The notes beneath the pieces were generated by a model. It was given only the letters and a program-made list of their open reading frames with translations, searched no databases and had not been told where the DNA came from. From the NCBI RefSeq assembly GCF_013408655.1, contig NZ_JACCBP010000001.1, positions 2,542,001-2,606,000 of the forward strand: DNA of 64,000 nucleotides, given 5' to 3'. The translations under genes were made by a program, and so were the position numbers. The DNA is from Pigmentiphaga litoralis (GTDB lineage: Bacteria > Pseudomonadota > Gammaproteobacteria > Burkholderiales > Burkholderiaceae_B). Shown here in pieces: positions 16,224 through 23,851 of the stretch (its first letter is position 1; each line of letters begins with the position of its first letter).

Positions 16224-16232
16224 CTTCGCGCT

Positions 16233-17555
16233 TTATCCGTGGTTGGCCGATTCGTTCAATTCGAAACCCATCAGCTGGTGATAGTGTTTCCAGAAGCCCC
16301 GGATCGAGATTTCCTGAGACAGGTAATCGGTGTCGTGCAGGTCACCTACACCGCCCATCTCCAACACCGAATGTTCGTGGTGCTTCCGGCTCAGGCCTGC
16401 CTGCACGAGGCGGAGCGCTTCCCCATCTTCCATCGAGATGTAGCCTGCGGGGCCGATGAGATTGACCTGGAGCATGCGATCGTGGAGTTGCTGCTCGGTG
16501 TCGCCCTCGAAGCCAAGATAGGTGATGTGGAGCTCGACAGCGTCTATCCCTTTGGGCCGTAGATGGCGGATGGCATAGGTGTTGTCGACTTGCGCCACGA
16601 TCAGTGTCGGGAACATGGACAGCAAGGTGGTCTTGTAGTTGTCTTGCAGGTCGAGCGGCACTTCAAGCATCGACGGATCATGCATTTCAAGATCCGGGTT
16701 GAGCTTGCCGCTGTCGGCGTATTCCTTGTCGAGCTTGCGCAGGTTCTCGGCGTCGTCCGCCCCCAGGATCGAATGATTCCAGGTGTTCTTCCCGTCCTTG
16801 TCCATCTTGATGCCACCTTGCATGGCGGGCGTCTGGATGCCGAACGACACCTGGAACAGATGCAGCAAGGAAGCGTGATACGGGTCGCGAACGTTCTCGT
16901 TATACAGCTTCCAGTTGCCCGGAATCTTCTGCCTCAGATAGCCGATGACTTTGGGTTTGCGCTGCGTCAGCAGCCGATCGATCTGCGTCAGGCTGTGGGG
17001 CCCAAGGTAGTCTTCCAGCGGTTCGGTTTCGTCGCTGTAGGTGCCGAACACCAGGCCGCCGTAGGTCGCGACCTTCAGCTTTTTCAGTCCGTGGTCCTGC
17101 TTGTCGAAGCACGGGGGCATGCCGCCCTTGCCGTTGTGCCCCTTTTCCAGCGGCACGCCCGTCAGATCGCCCGACAGGTTGTACGTCCACAGGTGGTAGG
17201 GACAGACGTGCCGCTTGGCATGACCGCGTACCTCGTCGACGATACGCGCGCCCCGGTGTGCGCAACTGTTTTCGAAGGCATGGATCGAACCGTCTTTGGC
17301 GCGGCTGATGATGACCTGGGTATCGCCGACCCAGGTGGTCGAGAAATCCCCCCAGTTGGGCAGCTCGCACTCCATGGCCAGATAGTTCCAGACGGGCCCA
17401 CGGAATAGCCGGTCCATTTCGCGCTGGTAGATCTGGCTGTCGGTAAAGACTTCGTAAGGCACGCGCGAAAAATCGGCGGCGGGCCAGATCGGAAACACGG
17501 GCTGCTGGCGCGCCGGACCCGTTATCTTTGCTTCGTGGACCTGTTCGGTTTTCAA
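16233..17555 (-). CDS. Rieske ring-hydroxylating dioxygenase alpha subunit (anthranilate/salicylate-type)
   Basis: A 440-residue catalytic subunit. The Rieske [2Fe-2S] cluster ligands are C98 and H100 (CAHRG) with C118 and H121 (CPYHLW). The mononuclear iron site shows N221-x2-D224-x-Y-H227-x4-H232, where D224 bridges the two centres of neighbouring subunits. It most resembles AndAc-type anthranilate 1,2-dioxygenase or NagG-type salicylate 5-hydroxylase large subunits, so the substrate is probably an aromatic carboxylate with an ortho substituent. It is first in the operon, divergent from a LysR gene. Exact substrate needs comparison of the pocket residues. Confidence 0.88.
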   Translation of the reverse strand: MKTEQVHEAKITGPARQQPVFPIWPAADFSRVPYEVFTDSQIYQREMDRLFRGPVWNYLAMECELPNWGDFSTTWVGDTQVIISRAKDGSIHAFENSCAHRGARIVDEVRGHAKRHVCPYHLWTYNLSGDLTGVPLEKGHNGKGGMPPCFDKQDHGLKKLKVATYGGLVFGTYSDETEPLEDYLGPHSLTQIDRLLTQRKPKVIGYLRQKIPGNWKLYNENVRDPYHASLLHLFQVSFGIQTPAMQGGIKMDKDGKNTWNHSILGADDAENLRKLDKEYADSGKLNPDLEMHDPSMLEVPLDLQDNYKTTLLSMFPTLIVAQVDNTYAIRHLRPKGIDAVELHITYLGFEGDTEQQLHDRMLQVNLIGPAGYISMEDGEALRLVQAGLSRKHHEHSVLEMGGVGDLHDTDYLSQEISIRGFWKHYHQLMGFELNESANHG

Positions 17556-17656
17556 GACGGTGTTCTCCCTTTTACTTGCATCAGGGGCTGTTCAGTTGCG
17601 GCCCTTGCTATGGGAGAATGGTATGGCCCGACCCCGACCAGATAAACCGCTGGCGG

Positions 17657-17673
17657 TGAAAACTACTTTTTCA
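17657..17673. promoter_or_regulatory. Inverted repeat TGAAAA-N5-TTTTCA in the dioxygenase/LysR gap
   Basis: TGAAAA and TTTTCA are perfect 6-base arms around CTACT, 19 bases upstream of the LysR start and about 100 bases from the alpha-subunit start. Position fits an autoregulatory LysR site, but the spacing is not the classical T-N11-A. Confidence 0.35.
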
Positions 17674-17691
17674 GCTACCGGAGAACTGAGC

Positions 17692-18624
17692 ATGGACCGT
17701 TGGGCTGAATACGAATTTTTCATTCGTGTCGTCGAGATGGGAAGCTTGGGCAAGGCCGCCGAGGCCATGAAGCTGTCGTCGGCGTCCGCGACCCGGCATC
17801 TGGCGGCACTGGAAGTTCGCCTGGGCGCCAGGCTGGTCGAGCGAAGCACACGCCGGCTGTCCGTGACCGAAATCGGCCAGGGCTTCTATGCCAGGTGCAA
17901 GGCGGCACTGGAAGAGATCACCGATGCGGAAGAAGAAGCCTCGCAAACGTCCGGCCTGCCTTCGGGCACGCTCAGGGTGACCGCGTCACTGTCGTTGATG
18001 CTGCATCACGTGACCGGTCTGCTGCCCGGATTCAGGGCGATGTACCCGGACGTCAAGGTGGAGCTGGTGGCGGCCAATCGCTACTACGACATCACCGACA
18101 ATGACGTGGATGTGGCGATACGTACGCGCGAACAGGAACCCGATTCGACCCTGGTGCTGCGGCACCTTGCAACCACCCGGCGCGTGCTGGCGGCCGCGCC
18201 CGGCTACATCGCCCGGCATGGCGTGCCGATGTCACCCCAAGCCCTCTTGCAGCATGACTTTCTGGGCTACAGCTATCACAACCCCTATGAACTGACGTTC
18301 GAGCGCGATGGAATCTCCTGTTCGATCGCGACGTCGCCGATCCTGGACGCCAACGATGGCATGGTCGTCAGGAACGCGGCGCTGGCAGGACTGGGCATCC
18401 TTGCCCAGCCCATGTACGTCATCTACGACGACATTGTGTCGGGCCGCCTGGTCCCGATTCTGCTCGACTGGCGACTGCCCCCCATGTCCATCAGTCTGGT
18501 CTACCGACGCCGCAAACTGATTCCTGCCAGAACACGGGTGTTCCTGGATTACGTCCTGAACGATTTCCGCAAGGCCGGCTACGAAAGCAAATGGGAGGCC
18601 GCGTTGACCGGACGCGCCGCGTAA
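17692..18624 (+). CDS. LysR-type regulator, divergent from the dioxygenase operon
   Basis: A 310-residue LTTR. The N-terminal winged helix (about 1-60) contains RVVEMGSLGKAAEAMKLSSA and the ARLVERSTRRLSVTEIG linker; the C-terminal effector domain begins GTLRVTASLS and includes DVDVAIRTRE, as in the CrgA/DsdC-like branch. The ATG at 17692 is preceded by CGGAG; upstream in-frame codons add no family similarity. Its position opposite the alpha-subunit gene indicates that it activates the ring-hydroxylating dioxygenase operon, probably with the aromatic substrate as effector (inference). Confidence 0.87.
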   Translation: MDRWAEYEFFIRVVEMGSLGKAAEAMKLSSASATRHLAALEVRLGARLVERSTRRLSVTEIGQGFYARCKAALEEITDAEEEASQTSGLPSGTLRVTASLSLMLHHVTGLLPGFRAMYPDVKVELVAANRYYDITDNDVDVAIRTREQEPDSTLVLRHLATTRRVLAAAPGYIARHGVPMSPQALLQHDFLGYSYHNPYELTFERDGISCSIATSPILDANDGMVVRNAALAGLGILAQPMYVIYDDIVSGRLVPILLDWRLPPMSISLVYRRRKLIPARTRVFLDYVLNDFRKAGYESKWEAALTGRAA

Positions 18625-18638
18625 TTTCTTTCAGCATT

Positions 18639-18663
18639 GATTTCTTCAGTCAGCGAAGAAGTC
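18639..18663 (+). terminator. Hairpin after the LysR gene, possible terminator
   Basis: GATTTCTTC (18639-18647) pairs with GAAGAAGTC (18655-18663) including one G-T pair, giving a 9-bp stem with a 7-base loop, 15 bases after the LysR stop. Only a short run of T follows, so termination may be weak. Confidence 0.4.
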
Positions 18664-18788
18664 ATTTCCATGCCGAGCTATTTGTCGGGTCCTGCTGTGG
18701 AAATATCATTCGGGCACGGCAAGCTTTTCATCGCTTCGTTGAAGCAGTCGACGGCGCGTTTTTCTTTCCTCTTTGAGTAGGCAAAGCC

Positions 18789-19772
18789 ATGAAGCGCAAT
18801 GTACTGAAAGTCTCTACCGTGTGTGTCCTGGCCGCCCTGGCCTTCCCCACCTGGGCGCAATCGCCCGCAGCGGCGTGGCCCACCCAGACGGTCCGCCTGG
18901 TTGTCGCCTATCCCGCTGGCGGTGGCGTGGACGTGTTTGCACGGGCCACGGCCCAGAGCCTGGCGGCGATCTGGAAAAAACCGGTTGTCGTTGAAAACCG
19001 GCCGGGCGCCAATACCCTGATCGGGGCCGAAGCGGTGGCGCGCGCTACCGATGGTCATACCCTGCTGATTACGACCGACTCCACCCACACCGTCAATCCC
19101 CATCTGTACAGCAAGCTGCCCTACGACGCGACCAAGGACTTTGTTCCGATCACCATGATGGTGTCGTTCGATCAGATGCTGGTCGCCACCCCCAAGCTGC
19201 CCGCGAACAATCTGGCCGAGCTGATCAAGCTGGCCAAAGCCGAACCCAACAAATATTCGTATGCGTCATTCGGGTCGGGCAGCCAGCCGCATCTTGCCAC
19301 CGAGATGCTCAAACGCAAGGCGGGCATCGAAATCCTGCATGTGCCTTACCGCGGCCTGCCGCAGGCGCTGAACGCGGTGATGTCGGGGGAGATCGCCTTG
19401 ACCTGGTCGGGCATCGCGTCCATCCAGCAGCAGCTCGACACGAATCTGCTTAAGCCGATTGCCCAAGCCGGCAACCACCGTCTGCCTGAATACCCCAACG
19501 TGCCTACCTTTGCGGAACTGGGCTACCCGGAAGTCGACGCCAATGTGTGGGTCGGTCTGTTCGCGCCCGCAGCCATGCCCGCGGCGGTCGCCGCGAAGAT
19601 CCACGAGGACGTCAAAACCGTGTTGAACACGCCGGACTTCAAGGCCAGTCATGTGACGGCGCGCGGTTTTGAAGTCCGGGCTCTGGGCGGCAAGGCGTTC
19701 AGCGACGCCATTGCGGCGCAGCTCACATCGCGAGCCGAACTGGTTCGCCTTTCCGGCGCGAAAGTGGAATGA
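18789..19772 (+). CDS. Bug/TctC-family periplasmic solute receptor 1
   Basis: A 327-residue exported protein: signal peptide to about residue 24 (FPTWAQ), first strand LVVAYPAGGGVDVFARA and the ligand-pocket loop VENRPGANTLIG. Bug (tripartite tricarboxylate receptor) proteins bind small carboxylates or amides in the periplasm through water-bridged contacts at these loops. No TctA or TctB partner is adjacent. It lies 37 bases upstream of an arylformamidase-like hydrolase and close to the ring-hydroxylating dioxygenase cluster, so it may capture an aromatic acid precursor. Ligand unknown. Confidence 0.88.
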   Translation: MKRNVLKVSTVCVLAALAFPTWAQSPAAAWPTQTVRLVVAYPAGGGVDVFARATAQSLAAIWKKPVVVENRPGANTLIGAEAVARATDGHTLLITTDSTHTVNPHLYSKLPYDATKDFVPITMMVSFDQMLVATPKLPANNLAELIKLAKAEPNKYSYASFGSGSQPHLATEMLKRKAGIEILHVPYRGLPQALNAVMSGEIALTWSGIASIQQQLDTNLLKPIAQAGNHRLPEYPNVPTFAELGYPEVDANVWVGLFAPAAMPAAVAAKIHEDVKTVLNTPDFKASHVTARGFEVRALGGKAFSDAIAAQLTSRAELVRLSGAKVE

Positions 19773-19809
19773 CCCCGCCCCGACTTCCTTATTACAGGCC
19801 CATGCCGAC

Positions 19810-20700
19810 ATGACCGCATCTTCGCCCGACCTGTTTTTTTCCGACATCGAACAGCGCACGCGCATGTATACCGCTCGCAGCTCGGTCCCTGACTTCGAGG
19901 CCAGTGTGCGCGAGTACACCGACCTGTCCATCGTGGCGCGCGACGAATGCGCGGCCCTGCTCGATCTGCGCTACGGCATGGGCGCAGCCGAGCGGCTCGA
20001 CATCTTTTTGCCGGTTGCCAGCCGCCGACCCGCACCGGTATTCATCTTCCTGCATGGGGGCTACTGGCGTTCACAAACGAAGGAAGACGCGCCGGTCATG
20101 GCGCCGGTATTCACGCGCGCCGGCGCTGCCGTGGTCACCGTCGAATACACCCTGATGCCGGCCGCAACCATGCCGGAACTGATCCGCGAGATACGGTCCG
20201 CCATCGCGTGGGTGTACCACCACGCCGAACAGTACGGCCTGGACCGAGACCGTATCTACGTGGGTGGCAGCTCGGCCGGCGCCCACCTTGCAGCGATGAC
20301 AGCGCAGGCCGGCTGGCAAGACGGATACCGGCTGCCCGGCGACGCCGTCAAAGGCATTGTTGCGTTGAGCGGTCTGTACGACCTGCGGCCGTTCTGCGAT
20401 ATCGATTCGAACGCCTGGCTGCGGCTCCAGCCGCAGACGGCCGAAGACGTCAGCCCCTGCTTTCACCCCCCTGCCGCGGGCATGCCCATCATCCTGTCGG
20501 TCGGCGGCCTGGAAACCGACGGATTCAAGAACCAGACGGCGGCTTACCAGGCGGTGTGCGAAGCCGCAGGCGCCCAGGTGGAACACGTGGCGGCGGCTCA
20601 CGCCAACCACTTCAATCTGCTGTGCGAACTGGCCAAGGCCGACAGTCCGCTGACCCAGGCGACGCTGCGGATGATGGGGTTGAATCGCGCGAACGGCTAG
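19810..20700 (+). CDS. Alpha/beta hydrolase, arylformamidase-like
   Basis: A 296-residue esterase-type hydrolase. The oxyanion-hole motif HGGYWR (82-87), the nucleophile elbow GSSAG (Ser155) and a C-terminal His (HANHFNLL) match kynurenine formamidase-like and HSL-type carboxylesterases; HGGYW is characteristic of the former. If it cleaves N-formylkynurenine or an aryl amide, it could feed the anthranilate-type dioxygenase nearby, but no kynureninase is present, so this is speculative. The ATG at 19810 follows the receptor gene by 37 bases, and co-transcription with it is likely. Confidence 0.78.
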   Translation: MTASSPDLFFSDIEQRTRMYTARSSVPDFEASVREYTDLSIVARDECAALLDLRYGMGAAERLDIFLPVASRRPAPVFIFLHGGYWRSQTKEDAPVMAPVFTRAGAAVVTVEYTLMPAATMPELIREIRSAIAWVYHHAEQYGLDRDRIYVGGSSAGAHLAAMTAQAGWQDGYRLPGDAVKGIVALSGLYDLRPFCDIDSNAWLRLQPQTAEDVSPCFHPPAAGMPIILSVGGLETDGFKNQTAAYQAVCEAAGAQVEHVAAAHANHFNLLCELAKADSPLTQATLRMMGLNRANG

Positions 20701-20746
20701 CGTCTTGCGTTCCGAGCACCTTGCACCGCCACGTCATGGAGACGTC

Positions 20747-22324
20747 ATGAACACCACCTTGTTGCACTCGCTATCAGGTCGCTTGCGCCTGTCCGTTTTT
20801 TTGACGTTGACCGCGCTGGCCGGCTGCGGCGGGGGAGACGGAGACGGTCCGGCGGCGTTTGCGCCAGACCAGTCCCCGGCCCAGGCCAGGACCACGACAG
20901 GTGACGTGCGTGGGGTGCTTGCAGCAGATACGGTGTCCTTCCTCGGGATTCCTTATGCGGCGGCGCCCACGGGCGAACTGCGCTTCAAGGCGCCGCAACC
21001 CCGGGCGGCGTGGCAGGGCGAACTGGACGCAAGCAAGCCGGGCTCCCCCTGCCCCCAGGCAAGCCAAACCACGACCGAAGACTGCCTTTTCCTGAACGTA
21101 TGGCGGCCACTGAAAGCCGAGAAACCCCTGCCGGTCTTCATGTGGGTGCACGGAGGCGGTTTTGTCGCAGGCAACGGGGGCGGATTGAACGGCGCGACAC
21201 TCGCGAAGGCGGGCGTCATCGTTGTAACGATCAACTATCGCATGGGCATCTTCGGGTACCTGGCGCACCCGGCGCTGGAAAGCTCCAGCCGCGACAGCGG
21301 CAACTACGGCGTGCAGGACGCGCATGCGGCGCTCCGGTGGATCCGCGACAATATCGCGGCCTTTGGCGGGGATCCCGCGAACGTCACCATGGGCGGCAGT
21401 TCGGGCGGCGCCATGACGACGTGCCTGAGTTCAACGAATCCCGAGGCCGGCAAGCTGTTCAACAAGCAACTGATATCGAGTGGTCCGTGTGCCTTCCAAT
21501 GGCCGACCATCGACCAGAAGTATGTGCAGGAAGCCGGCATTCCCCAATCGCTTGGCTGCACGGGCACTAACGCGCAGATTGCGACGTGCCTGCGCTCGCC
21601 AACCCTGACACCGGCGCAGGTCATCACGGCGCAGAACACGCTGCCGCAGGCGGTGGTGTTCCCGAGTGTCGGCGGCACGGTGGCCCCGGTACAACCCAGG
21701 CAGCTGATTGGAAAGCTGCCGACGCTGATGGGGTATGCCGCGTGGGAGCTGCTGCCCAATGACTTCAGCTATGCCGGCGCATTGGGAACCGGGCCGCTGA
21801 ACCCGCAGGACACGGCGTCGTACGTGTCCACCTTGGCGACACGGTATGGAACCGATGCCGCGGCGATCGCCGCAGCGTATCCGCTCTCGGGCTTTGCCAG
21901 CGGCAACCTGGCGCTGAATCGGATCGAGGCCGACTTCGGGCGCACGCCAAAGGGCGTGTACATCGCGACGTGCACGAATCTTCGCAACTTCGAGATCGCC
22001 AAGGCTGTCGGCGGCAACCCGCTTTTTGCCTACGAGGCGGCTGACCCCGGCGATGGCGGAAACCTGCACGTGACGCAGGGAAACCTGTTCTTCCCGACGG
22101 GTGCTTCGACCGGCGCGTCGCTGGATCTGTCGCGGCAGCAGATCCAGTATTGGGCCAACTTCATCCGCTCGGGCAACCCCAACGGCGCCGGGCTGCCCAC
22201 CTGGTCCGCTTATGCTCAGCCTACTGACGTTCTGAAGTTCGGGCCCGGCCCTGTGCAGACCGGCGTCGATGCCAACGCTGCCCACAAGTGCGCGTTCTGG
22301 AACAGCCTGGGCCTGGGTGTGTAG
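20747..22324 (+). CDS. Type-B carboxylesterase, predicted lipoprotein
   Basis: A 525-residue esterase of the carboxylesterase/cholinesterase family. The N-terminus has a lipoprotein signal (LTALAGC, Cys27) followed by a Gly/Asp-rich linker, so it is probably anchored to a membrane in the envelope. Typical blocks are FLGIPYAAAP, EDCLFLNVW, the oxyanion hole HGGGF (135-139), and NYGVQDAHAALRWIRDNI. The nucleophile elbow reads GGSSGG with Ser218, where most relatives have GESAGG. The ATG at 20747 has GGAG upstream. It follows the arylformamidase-like gene and may hydrolyse ester substrates before uptake. Confidence 0.85.
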   Translation: MNTTLLHSLSGRLRLSVFLTLTALAGCGGGDGDGPAAFAPDQSPAQARTTTGDVRGVLAADTVSFLGIPYAAAPTGELRFKAPQPRAAWQGELDASKPGSPCPQASQTTTEDCLFLNVWRPLKAEKPLPVFMWVHGGGFVAGNGGGLNGATLAKAGVIVVTINYRMGIFGYLAHPALESSSRDSGNYGVQDAHAALRWIRDNIAAFGGDPANVTMGGSSGGAMTTCLSSTNPEAGKLFNKQLISSGPCAFQWPTIDQKYVQEAGIPQSLGCTGTNAQIATCLRSPTLTPAQVITAQNTLPQAVVFPSVGGTVAPVQPRQLIGKLPTLMGYAAWELLPNDFSYAGALGTGPLNPQDTASYVSTLATRYGTDAAAIAAAYPLSGFASGNLALNRIEADFGRTPKGVYIATCTNLRNFEIAKAVGGNPLFAYEAADPGDGGNLHVTQGNLFFPTGASTGASLDLSRQQIQYWANFIRSGNPNGAGLPTWSAYAQPTDVLKFGPGPVQTGVDANAAHKCAFWNSLGLGV

Positions 22325-22380
22325 AGCGGGATCGTGGTGACGGCTTGCGGCGCAGGAGCAAGCTGTCGTTGACTGTCTGA

Positions 22381-22401
22381 GTTCAATGCTCCACATTGAA
22401 C
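22381..22401. promoter_or_regulatory. Inverted repeat A upstream of the cupin operon
   Basis: GTTCAATG and CATTGAAC form perfect 8-base arms around CTCCA. It lies 57 bases after the carboxylesterase stop and directly abuts the next inverted repeat. It could be an operator or an RNA hairpin; no T run follows. Confidence 0.5.
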
Positions 22402-22432
22402 CGCCATGCGAGATTTCATGTATCGCATGGCG
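22402..22432. promoter_or_regulatory. Inverted repeat B upstream of the cupin operon
   Basis: CGCCATGCGA and TCGCATGGCG are perfect 10-base arms separated by 11 bases. The symmetry is stronger than expected by chance in a 150-base gap. It lies 41 bases upstream of the cupin start and immediately after repeat A. Confidence 0.55.
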
Positions 22433-22438
22433 ATCCTG

Positions 22439-22457
22439 GTGCCTACCATCTGGGCAC
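22439..22457. promoter_or_regulatory. Inverted repeat C upstream of the cupin operon
   Basis: GTGCC (22439-22443) and GGCAC (22453-22457) flank a 9-base loop. It lies 15 bases before the cupin start, next to the AGGAGAC ribosome site, so it could affect translation if formed in RNA. The arms are short, so this one is weaker than repeats A and B. Confidence 0.3.
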
Positions 22458-22472
22458 TAGGAGACAGACAAC

Positions 22473-23030
22473 ATGCCCAAGATTGCAGACCCCTGCGCCG
22501 TGCGCCGGGTGGTGACCGGTCACGACGCGACCGGCCGCTCGGTGATCGTCAACGATGCACCTTCGCCGTTCGTGTTGCGCACCACGGCCACCGGCCCGGT
22601 GGTGACCGACCTCTGGAAAACATTCCACTCCCCCGCCGACAACCGCAGTGCCGATGAGCCCTGCTCGGACATCAGCCTTGCGCCGCCGCCGGGCGGTAGC
22701 GTATTCCGTGTCGTGCAGTTCCCGCCCGACGCCGGCTACATGGACGGCTGGGACGAGCATGCGGCCTTTGCCGCGATGGGGCACGACCTGGCCGGCGCGG
22801 CCACCCGCAAGGGCAAGACGGTGGGCATGCACACCACCGCGTCGGTCGATTACGCGATCGTGCTCAAGGGCGAAATCTGGGCGGTGATGGACGAGGGCGA
22901 GACGCTGCTCACGGCGGGCGACGTGCTGGTTCAGCGCGGCACGAGCCACGGCTGGAGCAATCGCACCGCGGAGGCCGCCACCGTGGCCTTTGTGCTGCTG
23001 GACGCGCTGCCGCTGGCCGCGCGCGGCTGA
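22473..23030 (+). CDS. Cupin-domain protein
   Basis: A 185-residue single-domain cupin. The barrel motifs are visible in the second half: GMHTTASVDYAIVLKGEIWAVM (first cupin motif with one His) and LLTAGDVLVQRGTSHGWSNR (second motif with His). The metal-ligand pattern is partial, so it may be a sensor or accessory protein instead of a dioxygenase. AGGAGAC precedes the ATG. It is first in an operon with an alpha/beta hydrolase, a flavin hydroxylase, a DUF2783 protein and a Bug receptor, and sits behind three inverted repeats. Confidence 0.8.
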   Translation: MPKIADPCAVRRVVTGHDATGRSVIVNDAPSPFVLRTTATGPVVTDLWKTFHSPADNRSADEPCSDISLAPPPGGSVFRVVQFPPDAGYMDGWDEHAAFAAMGHDLAGAATRKGKTVGMHTTASVDYAIVLKGEIWAVMDEGETLLTAGDVLVQRGTSHGWSNRTAEAATVAFVLLDALPLAARG

Positions 23031-23045
23031 ACGGACGGCCGCGAT

Positions 23046-23840
23046 ATGGACACGATCATTATCGGCCCGCACGCGCCGCGCCTGGCGGTGAGCGTGGCGG
23101 GGCAAGGACCCCTGGTGCTCATGGTGCACGGCATGGGTGGGGACCGTACCACCTGGCACGCGCAGATCGAGGCATTGCAGCCGCATTTCACGGCGGCAAG
23201 CGTGGATCTTCGAGGCTATGGCGGCAGCGGCGATATCGAGGGCCCGCTCGACTTCCATCGCGATTTCGGGGCCGACCTGCTGACCGTGCTGGACCATTTC
23301 AACGCGCCGCGCGCGCATCTTGTCGGCCTGTCCATGGGCAGCCGCGTGGTCCGTTCGCTGGCGCTGCGTCATCCGGAACGGGTGGCCTCACTGGTGCTGG
23401 CCAACGGCAGCCCAGGGTTCGATGCGATGACGGCGGAGGACGTCGAGCGCTTCATTGCCGACCGGTCCGCAGGGTTTGCAGGGGGGCGCGTGCCTGCCAG
23501 CTTCGGCATGGACCAGGCCCGCGCGATGTGCGCGCCTGACGCCGCGCCCGAGGCGCTGCGCATCGCCGCCGACGCGATGCAGCGCATCCGGTTGGCCAAC
23601 TACCTTGCCGTGCTGGACGCGTCGACCCGGCAGGACCGCGGCGACCTCTTGGAACGGATTGCCTGCCCGACGCTGGTCATCTCGTCCGATCAGGACCGCG
23701 TGTATCCGGAGTATGTCACGCAGCAACTGGTGGATCGGATACCCGGCGCGGTGCATGCGCGCATCGAGCACGCCGGACACCTGAGCAATCTTGAGCAGCC
23801 CGAGGCCTTCAACCGGGCCGTGCTGGATTTCCTTCTTTAA
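23046..23840 (+). CDS. Alpha/beta-fold hydrolase
   Basis: A 264-residue hydrolase of the meta-cleavage product/3-oxoadipate enol-lactonase-like type. It has the HGMGGDRTTW oxyanion region, nucleophile elbow GLSMGS, the acid residue in VISSDQDRVYPEY and the catalytic His in EHAGHLSNLEQPEAF. Such enzymes cleave C-C or ester bonds in aromatic breakdown. It lies 15 bases after the cupin gene and 11 bases before the flavin hydroxylase, so hydroxylation followed by hydrolysis of one aromatic compound is plausible. The substrate is not identifiable. Confidence 0.85.
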   Translation: MDTIIIGPHAPRLAVSVAGQGPLVLMVHGMGGDRTTWHAQIEALQPHFTAASVDLRGYGGSGDIEGPLDFHRDFGADLLTVLDHFNAPRAHLVGLSMGSRVVRSLALRHPERVASLVLANGSPGFDAMTAEDVERFIADRSAGFAGGRVPASFGMDQARAMCAPDAAPEALRIAADAMQRIRLANYLAVLDASTRQDRGDLLERIACPTLVISSDQDRVYPEYVTQQLVDRIPGAVHARIEHAGHLSNLEQPEAFNRAVLDFLL

Positions 23841-23851
23841 GAGAACACCCC

